DNA of 64,000 bases, taken from positions 1 to 64,000 of the forward strand of contig JAFEMH010003623.1 in assembly GCA_022495995.1 (NCBI GenBank), given 5' to 3'. The DNA comes from Adenophora triphylla var. japonica (Eukaryota > Streptophyta > Magnoliopsida > Asterales > Campanulaceae). This document shows positions 44,857-56,004 of the stretch, piece after piece. The first letter of the stretch is position 1. Each line of letters begins with the position of its first letter. Below the pieces are notes generated by a model. That model worked only from the letters and a program-made list of their open reading frames with translations, made no database searches and was not told the origin of the DNA. Both the position numbers and the translations under genes were made by a program.

Positions 44857-46130
44857 TTAGGCAAAGTATCTGCGAAGTTTGCTTCCGTTGACTGGATTCA
44901 TGAAGGGGTTGCCGTCTAGGTCTGTCAGCTTTATGGAACCTCCGGAGAAGATCTTTTGAACCACGAAAGGGCCGATCCACATTGGTTCCCATTTTCCCAA
45001 TGGGTTGGTTCGAGTGGGAGGCTTTTCTTTGAGTAGCAGATCGCCTTCCCTGATGTCTCGGGACTTGACTTTCTTGTCGAAAGCTCTAGACATCCTGCTT
45101 TGGTAGGCTCGGACGTGTTCCATGGCCTTTAGTCGTCGCTCGTCCAGTAGAGCCAGTTCGTCGTGTCGGCTTCGGAGCCATTCGACTTCGTTGATTTCGT
45201 TTTCCAGTAACACTCGGAGTGAGGGAATTTCCAGTTCAATGGGAAGGACTGCTTCCATCCCGTATGTCAGGGCGAATGGAGTTTCTCCCGTGGCTGTTCT
45301 GACTGATGTTCTGTAGCCCCAAAGTGCAAGGTGCAGCTTCTCAGGCCAATCACGTCCTCGGGTGGTCATTTTTCGGATGATCTGTTTGAGGGTCTTGTTT
45401 GCTGCTTCTACGGCGCCGTTTGTTTGTGGCTGATAGGGAGACGATTTGTGGCGTGTGATCTTAAATTCGGCCAGCAGTCTGTTGCATTCACCTTCGAAGT
45501 GAGAGTCGTTGTCTGATATGACTTCGTTCGAGATGCTGTATCGGCAGATGATGTTTTCCCTGAGGAAATGTGCCACTTTCTTGGAGGTGAGCACCTTGTA
45601 GGACTTGGCTTCGACCCATTTGGTGAAGTAGTCGATGGCTACTAAGACGAACTCGTGGCCGTTGCTACCTGGCAGAGCAATTTTCCTGATGACGTCGATT
45701 CCCCACGAGGCGAAGGGCCAGGGTGTAGTCATGAAGTAGAGATCGTGAGGAGGTAGATGATTGAGGTTGGAGAACCGTTGACACTTGTCGCAGCTTCGGA
45801 CGAAGTGGATGCAGTCTGCCTCCATGGAGATCCAGTAGTAGCCCATCCGAAGAATGATTTGCATCAGGGCTCTGGCGTTCATGTGGGGGCCGCAAACCCC
45901 GTTGTGGACTTCGTTCATGAGTTCACTTGCTTTTTCCTGGCTGATGCAGCGTAGGAGCGGTCCTTGGTAGCGTTTCTTGTATAGCATGTCCCCAAGGATG
46001 ACAAAGTGAGAGGCTAGGCGTTTTAGGGCCATGATGCTCTTGGCTTTGGCTCCTTCCGTGCGTTGACCTTCTTCGTTCATGAAGGCGGTTTCCCCATTTT
46101 TGAGGTATTGGAAGATCTGATTGTTATGCA
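44857..46130 (-). CDS. pol: Tat-type integrase, open reading frame (fragment of pol)
   Basis: The minus-strand frame is open across the whole integrase. It has the H2C2 zinc-binding part (HNGVCGPHMNARALM...CDKCQ, about 45890-45765), then the core with GIDVIRKIALPGSNG, SDNDSHFEGECN and TNGAVEAANKTLK, so all three catalytic acids are present. It ends WIGPFVVQKIF...RRYFA with no chromodomain. It is about 407 residues from an internal methionine. The RT and both RNase H domains are deleted upstream (junction near 46130), so it would at most give a free integrase. It is the least damaged retroelement coding piece here. The plus copy at 38351-39701 differs by two frameshifts. Confidence 0.85.
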
Positions 46131-46996
46131 GTGTTGATGAGGAGGCCTCTGACTAGCGTCTCTTTGGCTCTTCAGTAGTTCTCCAAGTTCACTTTGATTA
46201 AAACCTTTCTCGGCAGCTTGGGCCCGGTTTTTCTCTCGTTTGACAATATGCTTAAATGAATTGTTATTAACTGTTTTGATTAGTTAACTCATCATTCGTT
46301 AAAGATGCAATGAAAGGATATTTTAGAAAGGTCAGACCTTTTATTGAAAGCGTAGAGAAGATACATTGTTGATCATGGACTCACAATCTGTGGGCGTAAA
46401 GCCGTCAGATGACTCAAAAGACGTGAATTCCTAGACAACATGACTCGAAGCTAGACTCTAGGCGACGAGGGATTGGACCAGGCTTCATTACTCTTTGCGG
46501 GCTGCAGGCCAAGAGAGGGTGGCAATGGCTTTGGTGGCCATTCTTCAGTTGAGGCGGATCCCGGAGGATAGCTTGCCTGTGGTTCAACTTCAAACCAGAC
46601 CGCGGAGGTTTTTTGTTGCTCCCCTGATGATGTCCCTCCATTAGTGTGGCTGCCGGACCTTGGGGGACCTTGATGATAGAAGTCGCTGAGAGCTGCTTCC
46701 GGGAGGGCGAAACATTCGCTGATTTGGAGTGGATTCTTGCTGATGTTGATCATTTTCATAGAATCTGCCTCCTTATCTGAGATCTTTGCTTGGACGACAT
46801 TTACGATGTCCGACTCGAGGGGGCAGGCTATTTCTCCTTCTCTGATTAGGCTTTGGAGGAGGTTGTGCCATTGTTCGTCTAGGTCAGACACCGGGATGTT
46901 GAACTGGACTATGCTGTGGTGGCTGTCCACGTGAGATCCGAGAGTGTCGGCCAGAGGGTTGTCCTGTACCAGTGGGTCGGTGATGAGCCAGTTTGC
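46131..46996 (-). pseudogene. pol: Pol linker fragment upstream of deleted RT
   Basis: Minus strand 46930-46451 is open, with NIPVSDLDEQWHNLLQSLIR, and continues in other frames to SSDGFTPTDCESMINN (about 46420-46360) and the RT-proximal linker (complement of 46290-46175). It then jumps at about 46130-46175 to the segment before integrase, removing about 2 kb of RT and RNase H. The right end joins a truncated LTR at 46997. No domain is recognised. Confidence 0.65.
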
Positions 46997-47942
46997 AAGG
47001 AAGCCTTACAAATATTGGTTCGTGTCTGTCTTCCGATGGGGAATAGTGTTCCGGGACGGACCGGGATTACTTCGAGATGTGTCGGTTGTCTGCGGACAGA
47101 GCTTTGGAGTGCCTCGGGATTGTCAAGTGTGCACTTGGACAGGGGTTCGGCGTGCATTGGGATTGCAGGGATCGTCGGTGGGATGCGGGCAGAGGTTCGG
47201 CGTGCGTCAGGATCGTCGGTTGCGTTCGGGCAGAGTTCCGGCGTGCGTCCGAGTTACCGGTTTGACTCGAAAAGAGCCGGGACGCCTCAGGAAAGACCAG
47301 GCAAGGCCTCGGAGTACCACGAGGGGCCTCAGAGTACCTCGAGAGTGCCTCAGGGCAGCGCGGGAGCGTCTCGGGAGCGCTCAAAAAGGCTTTGAAGCAC
47401 CACAAGGGGGCTCAAAAGGCCTCGGGAGGAACCGAAAGGGGCCGGGAATGCCTCGGAAGGACTTAGAGGGGAAGCCAGAAGGCCTAGGGAGAGAGTAGAA
47501 GAGGATGGTGTGTCAAATGAGGGAGGGGGAGCCCTCTATTTATAGTAAAAATTTTCGTGCAATAAGGTCCGTACAGACCTATATGCAAAACCAAAATTGT
47601 AGTTTTCCCCAATTTAGGGGAATCTTGTGGACTTTAGAGGGATTCTATAATCATGAGGGTTGGTAGCAGGAAGGTACGTACGGACCTTCTTAGCATGCAA
47701 CGAGGTCCGTACGGACCTCCATGCTTTTCCCAATTTCTGCATAATTCCCCAAAAGTCCTTCTGTGTTTGTTTGTCCCAGAAAGGCCCCCCTTGGTTTGGT
47801 TGGTGGTTTTTTGGGCCTTTGAGGGTTTTTGAAGGGTTTGGAGGGTTTTTTTAGGGTTCCGGGTGTTCGAGACTGCGTTTGAGTGAGTCTGCGGTGTTTC
47901 CCGGGAGCTTGGAAGTGGGTGATCCAGATTGGGGTACTTACA
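46997..47942 (-). repeat. Family A LTR (3' end missing)
   Basis: Complement of TGTAAGTACCCC at 47942; cut at about 46997 after AAGGAAGCCTTAC. Palindromes at 47566-47579 (one change), 47673-47686 (GGTACG... variant) and 47704-47717; TATA box at about 47540. It serves as 5' LTR of the unit to the left and 3' LTR of the unit to the right. Confidence 0.85.
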
Positions 47943-49700
47943 GAAGCCCCTCGGCGACTTCACTTACGGAGGAAGTGTGGTCGTCGATAAGATAAGGGTC
48001 CTGATCTGGATCGCGTGAGGACGTGGTGGTGTCCTGAGGTGTGTGACTATTTAGGTCAGTTGATTGGGCCCTGTGATAGGATTCTTACGTATCCCTGGCG
48101 GGAATCAAGCCTGATCGTAGTTCGGGTGTGTGGGGAAGTGGACGTGTTAGTGTCCTGTGAGTGATCGTATAGGTCGGTTGTGAGGACGAGGTGGCGTCCT
48201 GGGTGACCGTATAGGTCGGTTGTAAGGACGTGGTGGCATTCTGGGTGACCGTATAGGTCAGTTGTGAGGACGTGGTGGCATCCTGGGTGACCATATAGGT
48301 CCGTTGTGAGGACGTGGTGGCGTCCTGGGTGACCGTATAGGTCAGTTGCAAGGACGTGGTGGCGTCCTGGGTGACCGTATAGGTCGGTTGTGAGGACGTG
48401 GTGGCGTCCTGGGTGACCGTATAGGTCATTTGTGAGGACGTGGTGGCGTCCTAGGTGACCGTATAGGTCGGCTGTGAGGACGTGGTGGCATCCTGGGTGA
48501 TCGTATAGGTCGGCTGTGAGGACGTGGTGGCATCCTGGGTGACCGTATAGGTCGGCTGTGAGGACCTGGTGGCGTCCTGGGTGATCGTATAGGTCGGTTT
48601 TGAGGACGTGGTGGCCCCTGGGTGATCGTATAGGTCGGTTGTGAGGACGTGGTGGCGCCCTGGGTGACCGTATAGGTCGGCTGTGAGGACGTGGTGGCGT
48701 TCTGGGTGACCGTATATGTGAGGACGTGGTGGCGCCCTGGGTGACCGTATAGGTTGGTTGTGAGGACGTGGTGGCGCCCTGGGTGACCGTATAGGTCAAT
48801 TGTGAGGACGTGGTGGCGTCCTGGGTGACCGTATAGGTCGGTTGTAAGGATGTGGTGGCGTCCTGGGTGATCGTATAGGTCAATTTTTAGGACGTGGTGG
48901 CGTCTTGGGTGACCGTATAGGTCGGTGGTAAGGACGTGGTGGCGTCCTGGGTGATCGTGTAGGTCGATTGTGAGGACGTGGTGGCATCCTGGAGTGGAAA
49001 TTTTACGATTTTTCGAATCGGGTAATTTAAAGCCTTCCGGGCTGGGGATAGTGATGTGGGAGGTTTATACGGTCTTCCGGACCCAGTGGTTTAGAGCCTT
49101 CCGTGCTGCGAATGTAGACGAAGGCATGCCATACCCTGGGACTTTTGGTTGTGTCGTGCGTGAGGATGTGTTGTGTCCTCTGGCTGTGTTTTTGTCGTGC
49201 GTGAGGATGTGTTGTGTCCTCGAACTGTCAGAGGCGTGATTGCCTTGTGCTCTGCTTGTGAGAGGTGTGATTGCCTCGTGCTTTGTTCGTTGGGGAATGG
49301 GTTGGACTTACGATGACTGTTGGTATTCATCTGCTGGGGATGCGTAGTCTCGTATGGGCTTTTTCCGCTGAGAAGGTGATTTCGGGCTTACTTTGATGGC
49401 CGGGATTTGGTTCACCGCTTTGTGTTCTGGAGGCGTTTTGTGCTTTGGGACTCGTGTTTGGAGGCGTTTGTGCCTTTTGTGCTTGTTTTACCGTTCAGTG
49501 GGCAAGGTCTGGGCTTACGATGACGGCCGGTGTTTGCGTTGCCGTTTAGTGGGCGAAATTCGGGCTTACGATGACGGCCGGTGTTTGCGTTGCCGTTTAG
49601 TGGGCGAAATTCGGGCTTACGATGACGGCCGGTGTTGGTTTTGTTGGGTTAAGGACCAAACTGCATTGAATCTGCTGAAATAGGCCTTTGGATAGCCAGG
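47943..49700 (-). repeat. Hypervariable 3' region, family A (largest 42-bp array)
   Basis: About 20 units of 42 bp at 48160-48992, some with GCCCTGGG in place of GTCCTGGG and one shortened unit near 48715. Then CCTTCCGGGCT blocks (49030-49105), GTGAGAGG units (49225-49285), and three 51-bp units at 49488-49640 (GCCGTTTAGTGGGCGAAATT). Confidence 0.9.
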
Positions 49701-49749
49701 GGCAAAGATTATAAGGGCAAAGAGGTAATTTTGCCCTAAAAAGTAAAGA

Positions 49750-49794
49750 GGTCCGTACAGACCTTTTATGTGTGCAAAGAGGTCCGTACGGATC
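49750..49794 (+). promoter_or_regulatory. Palindrome pair upstream of antisense PMD gene
   Basis: GGTCCGTACAGACC (49750-49763) and GGTCCGTACGGATC (49781-49794), one change each, 31 bp apart, with TGTGCAAAGA between. ATTATAAGGG at about 49709 may be a TATA-like box. The pair lies 165-209 bp before the ATG. Confidence 0.55.
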
Positions 49795-49958
49795 TTTGTG
49801 CAATTTGGAGTTCCCAGAATTTGACCAGTTCCAGAAACGAGGCATCACCCCCATTTTCCTCTTCCAGTTTCGTGAACAGCCGAGAGAGAGGAGACAACCT
49901 CCATTTTTGATCCAAATTCCTTAGTAAATCTTCCGCATTTCGCTTGAATCGCTTGTCA

Positions 49959-52900
49959 ATGGCGGAAAGAGCAAGGAGAGGTCGTCGTCAATGGGGTCAA
50001 GAAGCCATTGAACAAAGGGCGGACCTTCAAAGGAATTGCACTTCCTTTGTGCCCTCGTCGAGGAATCCGGATGTGTTGTATCCGGATCCGGAGGAGCACA
50101 ATATGCGAGGTAGAGCCGTCGTGGAGGTAAGAAATCAATTTCGTCTTGATTCTTTGCTCGAATTATTGTATGCTAGAACTAGGTTTTATATCTTAGCATA
50201 TTTGAGGCTTCTTGTTATTGCCATGCTTTTTGTGAAATTCGTGATGAATTGTTGAAATTGAGCATGTTAGAATAGTTGATATGTGATTTTTGTGCAAAAA
50301 TGTGGAGATTAGCTCTTATTTGTAAAAATAAAGTGCCTCCCTTTGAAATGCATGCTTTGGTGTTTTATACCATATGCTATTTCTTGTGTATGTACATTGT
50401 GAAAAATTGCCGTGCAGGGACGGACTTTGTAAAAAAAGAGTGACATGTGCCGTGTTTTGTAACGGGTTTTATCTTGAAAATGCGTGCCGTGTGGGGACGG
50501 ACTTTTTTGGAAACGTGTCATGTAGTGTGTGTCGTGTTTTTGGGACGGACTTTGTGGGGAGTTTATGTGCAATGTGTGCCGTGTTTTGTGACGGGCTTTT
50601 TTTTTTTTTGAAAATGTGTCGTGTAGGGCTTAATCCCTCTTTTGAGAAAATTTGTACAGTGCGTGCCGTGTTTTGTGACGGACTGCATGGGGAAAATTAC
50701 GTGCCATGTGTGCCATGTTTTGTGACGGGTTACATGTGGAAAATTGCGTGTGTTGTGTGCCGTGTTTTGTGACGGGTTACATGTGAAAATTATGTTCAAT
50801 GTGTGCCGTGTTTTGTGACGGGTTACATGTGAAAATTGTGTGCCGTTTTTGTGACGGGTTACATGTGAAAATTATGTGCAATGTGTGCCGTGTTTTGTGA
50901 CGGGTTATTTTTGTTTTGCCGTATTGGGACGGACTTTTTGTGCTTTGCCGTGTTGGGATGGACTTTTTGGTATTTTGTATTAAGTACTATGACTGACGTA
51001 CCTTTGTTGTGTTTACCTGCAGGATGAGGGGCTTTTGTCTGGAAAAGCCAAGAAGATGAAGTCTCGGGGGTCGCTCGAGGCTGTAGTTGAGTTGTGGCAG
51101 CACTTGCCGGACATCTCTAGGGAGGGCAAGCCGAGCCCTAAGAGGCTAGTTTTCACTTCTGGTTTGGGCGCATTCGTGGAGAACTTGGCCGGGATTTCAG
51201 ATACGAGGAAGAACAAGAGTATCTTCCTGGATTTGTCCGAGTATTGGTGGGACACCACGCACACCTTCCATTTGAGCTGGGGAGAGGTGACGGTGACTCC
51301 TACCGACTTTGCAGCTATTATCGGGCTTTTCTTCAAAGGAGGGCCAGTGAGATGGAGGGACAGGATGTCCGATGGGGTGCTGGCTGAGCTGTTGGGCTTC
51401 GCGCCTTTTCCTCGCAGGGGCCTGGGCATGTTATACGGCGATGTTGAGGAACAGATCACGACTAACATCGGGGCCTATCGCCGGGGTACTGGCTTGGTGA
51501 CGGCAGTGCAGCTGGCGCGCTCCTTCTTGTGGTTTGCTCTTTCCGAGACTTTGTTCTCGAACCACGCTACCTCGGCTCCTTTTCCTCTGCTGGAGAGTTT
51601 GGTGGATTTGGAGAGGGTTGGTGAGATAGCTTGGCGCGAGGCGGGCCTGGCCGAGCTTTATTTTTCTTTGGACCGGTTTAGCCGAGGCGTGGTCAGTTCT
51701 TTGGGCTGCTTTGATTTTACTTTGGAGGTATGAGTTTATTGCTGTTTTTGATTTAGCAGTTTGTCATTTCTCCATTTTCTTTTGCACTGAGCCTTTTATG
51801 CTTTTGTCGCAGGTGTAGTTTTATGAGATCTTCTGGTGCTTTCCGTGGGATCGAGATGCTGAGGCCATAGAGGCCTATCCTGCTATGCTGGGCTGGGCCC
51901 GTCCGTTGAGGAGGAGGAGGACGAATAGAGGTAAGCTCACCATCGCCTATGGGGATGTACAGGAGTACCTGGGGAGGGATAGCCCTGCGGAGTTTGAGCT
52001 GTATCCCTGGGCTCGGTATGGAGACGACGAGCTTGAGGGTTGTCCCGTGGTGACGGCGCAGAGGAAGATGCTGCGGGGCCTGACTTGTGATGTCATGTAT
52101 TTAGGGGAGAGGGTCTTCTGGCAGCATGGCCCGGGTGTGCCCCCTATGGCTCCGAGGGATCTGCCTTTTGGGATGATGAATCCCCGTGACATGTATTTGA
52201 TAGAGCACGAGAGGTATTTGGGCGGCGTGGATGCCGATGAGTTTATTTTGTATGAGGAGTACGGGTCCTTCGTCAGGAGGAAGCTGAGGACGCCACAGGT
52301 GTTGGCGAGAGAGAGGCGGGATGGTCCACCTCGTCCCCCAGATGTTCCGGTGCCAGGGCCGGACTTTACATATATACGTGGCAACTCGTCAAGGCGGAGG
52401 GTGTCGGTACCCGTGCCTGAGCTGGCTCCTGCTGCTTATCGGGTTGACCCAGATGCGCCGGTGAGTGTGCTTACTCTTTTCCATTTTGGCATCTTTTCTG
52501 TATTTTTCTCTTTTGCTGAGTATGACTGTATCTCTTTTGCTGAGCGTTTCTCTGATTGTTTGCTTGTGCAGGTCTCGGGGAGATCCTTTGACACGTTGAC
52601 CCGCCGTTATGTGGTGCTGCGGTCTTTTGTGAAGAAGATGGCGGGGAAGCTGTCTTGCCAGTCTTCACGACGTGTGCCGACATACGAGTCGATGCCTTCG
52701 AGGCATTTTGTAGACGTTCCTCCGTCGAGAGCTGAGCCAGGACCGCAGGAGGAGGGGCCCGTTAGGGGGCGGCATAGCATGGATGCCGGGACGTCTTCGG
52801 GGGTCCAGAGGCCGCCGATTTTTCATCAGTTCTTGCCAGCGCAGGAGTCTCAGGGAGAGGGTTCGTCGGAGCCTTCCTTCTTTGATCCTTTTACCGGGCT

Positions 52901-53032
52901 CGATCCTGGGTCCTACTTCGAGTACTTGCCCGAGGAGGGGTTCAGTATTCGAATGACGAGGGCGTGACTGGTGAGTTCAGTGATATGCCCGACTTCACGT
53001 TTGATGAGGTTAATGATGAGGAGTCGGAGTAG
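49959..53032 (+). pseudogene. Antisense Plant Mobile Domain (PMD) gene, best copy, four exons
   Basis: Lies antisense to the retroelement, between pol and 3' LTR. Proposed exons: 49959-50126 (arginine-rich MAERARRGRRQ; donor GAG/GTAAGA), 51023-51727 (acceptor TTTACCTGCAG; PMD with WDTTHTFHLSWGEVTVTPTD and RSFLWFALSETLFS), 51813-52460 and 52572-53032. Introns all fit GT-AG and phase 0. Defects: a TAG at 51816-51818, the second codon of exon 3, and one G fewer than the 27-kb copy near 52938, which shifts the frame to a stop at 52965; the older stop is probably 53030-53032. PMD proteins are plant proteins linked to transposons and gene silencing; the role of this one is unknown. Extra antisense genes in this position are known in Tat elements. 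Confidence 0.75.
50400..50965 (+). repeat. Tandem repeats inside intron 1 of the PMD gene
   Basis: Units of roughly 35-50 bp contain GCCGTGTTTTGTGACGGGTT, ACATGTGAAAATT and TATGTGCAATGTGT. Related units are in intron 1 of the copies at 20203, 43080 and 62680, so the repeat predates the duplication of the elements. Confidence 0.9.
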
Positions 53033-53361
53033 GGCTCATTTGCTTTCCCTCTTTTCATTTTGTTTTTGTTTTTTTTTAGCAACAGACAATTTGGGTACCG
53101 ATAATAAAACACTTGTATTTGCACAGCCAAGTATTTTATTTTAAGATGTAATGTCATATTTTGTGATTCCCGGGGTTCGTCCTAGGAATTGTTGCTTGTT
53201 TATTATTTGTGCATGCCACGTGAGCTGGGAGTGCGTTTGTGGGTAGTGTATGCTTGCCGGGAATGGCTTTGGCCAGAATTTGGACAGTTTGGAGCAAGGT
53301 TCTGCTGGGAACAGTGGCTATTGCACTGTTTGCTGAAAATTGTGGGGCCATGTTGCAAGAA
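53033..53361 (+). other. Spacer between the two antisense genes
   Basis: 3' end of the PMD gene and 5' flank of the next gene; T-rich at 53055-53080. The part at 53209-53275 is also found upstream of the inverted copy near 28915-28990. No coding frame. Confidence 0.6.
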
Positions 53362-53406
53362 GGTCCGTACGGACCATTTAGACATGCAAAGAGGTCCGTA
53401 CGGATC
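53362..53406 (+). promoter_or_regulatory. Palindrome pair upstream of DUF7745-like gene
   Basis: GGTCCGTACGGACC (53362-53375, perfect) and GGTCCGTACGGATC (53393-53406), 31 bp apart, with ATGCAAAGA between, as in the LTR. The pair lies 118-162 bp before the ATG at 53524. Confidence 0.6.
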
Positions 53407-53523
53407 TCTTCTGCTTTTGGGAAGAGGATAAGCTTTTTCAGGATGTCTGGACTTCCCCCATTTCCCATTTGCAGTCATTTCGAGCCTTCTTCCCCATTTT
53501 CTCTAGGAACCTCCATTTTTGCC

Positions 53524-55046
53524 ATGGATTCTTCGTATGTTCCACGAGTTTTTCCGAGGCTTTCGAAGGAGAGGCAAGCATACTTCCTTGAGCGGCTGAA
53601 AATGTGGATGCGACACCGTATGAGGCATCAGAGGCGGGCTTTCGAGGTGAGGTTTCGACTCTGCTCGGTTTGGTCCCTTAAGGAGTTGGTTCCTGATTGA
53701 GAATTATTGCGGGCTGTCGCGAGGTTCTGGGACGTTAGGAGGCATGTGTATAGCTTCTCCTACAATGAAGTGATGCCCACTTTTGAGGATTTTCGAGCTT
53801 TGATGGGAGGACCGGAGGTGGAGGCCATCTCGCTTCCTTTGATTGGCGATGCTGCCGTGAGTGTGAAGCTTGCATGCTTTCTTCGGGCTTCGTTGGAAGA
53901 AGTGCAAGGTATGACCTTTGATTCGGGTCACATTGACATTTCTGCGCTGCCGGAGCGATTCATGAGTGATGACGAGAGTGACGTCTCGTCGGATGCCTTT
54001 GCCGTGTGCGTGATATCGACGCTTTTCATGGTCAGCTCCCTTGGGGTTTGCGACGGCGCTCTGCTGGATGTGGTAGGGAACTGCAGAGCCGGAGAGGATA
54101 TTGTGCCATTGGTGTTAGGGGAGACCCTTCACGGCGTTGATCGCCTGGCGACTGGAGATAGGTTCATGAGAGGGGGAAGCCCCGCTTTGCTCACTTTGTG
54201 GCTGCGAAAGAGACTTCAGGCTATGCCCGAGTCTCCGACGTCGTTTAGCCCGTGGTCATTTGCTCGGCGACCTCTTGTGTTGGATATGGATCAGTCCGCC
54301 TGGGAGAGATGGATGGCACAGCTTGGTACGCATCAGATCCGTTGGTGGGTTCCGCATTGGGGGATTGAGACTGGAGGGCCTCGCAGGAAGGGTCCTATGT
54401 TGTCAGAGTTCCAGGTTTGTCTTGGTCCTCTTTTTACATTCCGTCGTTTGTTTCTCGGCAGTTCGGGATGAGGCAGGAGCCTTTGTTGGGCTGGGATGAC
54501 CTTGCCACTGCGGAGGTGGCTCCTCTTTGTATGGCTGCTCCAGGTGCTCTTTTGTATTTCTTGAGGGTATGGAAGTATTCCGCTTTTCCTCCTGTGGTGC
54601 TCCTTCGACGTCGGGAGAGCGTTGTATTGACTACCGTGTACCTGGATTGGTATGAGCGGTGCCTTGGGCAATCCCAAGTGATTTTGGGGAGCAGGCGTGA
54701 AGCGATTTTGGGGCCCGATTGTCGTCGCAGCTATTGCCTTAGGAGTGCCGAATCCTGGTCTGACCCTCAGGGTATTACGGGAGACACTTTGTTTGACTAC
54801 GAGACCAGAGTTGACCGTGTGATAGAGAGAGGTCCTCTTTTGCAGACTCGCAGGGAGGAGATCCGAGCCAAAGCACGGGTGAATGAAGCCCTGCGAGCTA
54901 CTGGATTGTTTGACTCTATGGGGAGGACCCCTAATATTGGACTGAGAGATGCAGAGCTGGCTCGCGTGGAGCGAAAGAAGACTCGCCGGGGACGAGGAAA
55001 GAAAGGGAAGAATGGCGAGGGGACAAGCGCAGATGGCGCAGAATGA
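53524..55046 (+). pseudogene. DUF7745-like antisense gene, best copy
   Basis: Starts MDSSYVPRVFPRLSKERQAY. Typical signs of this plant repeat-protein family are RFWDVRRHVYSFSYNEVMPT, LGETLHGVDRL, RFMRGGSPALLTLWLRKRL, WAQL-like WMAQLGTHQIRWW and FGMRQEPLLGW. A TGA at 53698-53700 interrupts in frame, 58 codons from the start. At 54415-54461 a 47-base GT...AG segment must be skipped to join LSEFQ to FGMRQEP; the inverted copy at 28.4 kb has the same feature, so it is either a very short intron or an old shared frame break. The C-terminus is basic (KKTRRGRGKKGKNG), ending TGA at 55044. Function unknown; the family name is from pattern memory. Confidence 0.6.
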
Positions 55047-55821
55047 CCTCCTAGGTATCCATTCATTGCATTGCAGACACATTATTTGTTGAATGTATTA
55101 AGCTGTCTTTTAGCATGTTGTAAACTTGAGAGTAGACCGTGCTTGAACTCATCAAGAAATGTTGTAATCGTTAGTGATTTGTGATTTACTTTTAAAGCTT
55201 TGTCGAGACGCAAGATCTCTTGTTCGCCTTTTGTTTATTTTGTGAGCCTTGATGGCGTCCAGCTTTGGACTTTTCTGTTGCATTTGCGGACTGTAGCAGC
55301 CTGGGCCTTGACGGCAATCCCCTTTCGCCTGAGTTTTGTATTTGCATGGGAGGTTGGATGATCCCTTGACAAGTCGTCTTGACGGCCTTTTCCGTGGCTT
55401 CCTTGCCTCTTGTTTGTTGGCGTCGGGCTCTTGACCTTATTTTTGTAGCTTCTGCTTGAGCTTATTATTTATTTATTTTTTTGAGAGCCTTTGCTCGAGC
55501 TCTTTTTTTTTTGAAGCGCGTGAGGGCGAAGACAAGCCCCTGGCTTGGAAGTTGACATGGGTCAGTCGTTTGACATTCAGTGACCCTCGGATGTCCTTTG
55601 ATGTTGCCGCCGTCGTTTGACTTGGTCAAGGTGATGTTGGGGGCATGCTCTTGAAAAGTGTGTAATTTGATGGAGGTCTTGATTGACATTCAAACTTTTT
55701 ACTTTTTTGTGTGTTTTAGACCGGACCAATTAAGGTTGCCTACGTTCCCCCGGACTAGAGGGCTCAGGTCTGCGTAGTTCGACACTACATGGAGTGCCAA
55801 GAGATGCACAACTGTTCTTCT
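55047..55821. other. Spacer between antisense gene end and pol end
   Basis: Nearly the same as 44086-44856, including the box GCCTACGTTCCCCCGGAC near 55738. No gene. Confidence 0.65.
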
Positions 55822-56004
55822 TTAGGCGAAGTATCTGCGAAGTTTGCTTCCGTTAACTGGATTCATGAAGGGATTGCCGTCTAGGTCTGTCAGCTTCATG
55901 GCACCTCCGGAGAAGATCTTTTGAACCACAAAAGGGCCGATCCATGTTGGTTCCCATTTTCCCAATGGTTTGGTTCGAGTGGGAGGCTTTTCTTTGAGTA
56001 CCAA
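55822..56004 (-). pseudogene. pol: Last part of Tat-type integrase, fused to LTR
   Basis: Only the final 60 residues or so of pol remain (KEKPPTRTKPLGKWEPTWIG, ending RRYFA). At about 56004 the sequence changes directly into the 3' end of an LTR (complement of CCTTTTTTCAATATTTTGG). Gag, protease, RT, RNase H, most of integrase, primer site and the last bases of the LTR are deleted. Confidence 0.85.

Noticed and set aside
54417..54461. Separate gene starting inside the DUF7745-like gene
   Set aside because: Sequence to the right continues the same family domain, so it is the same gene after a short intron or frame break.
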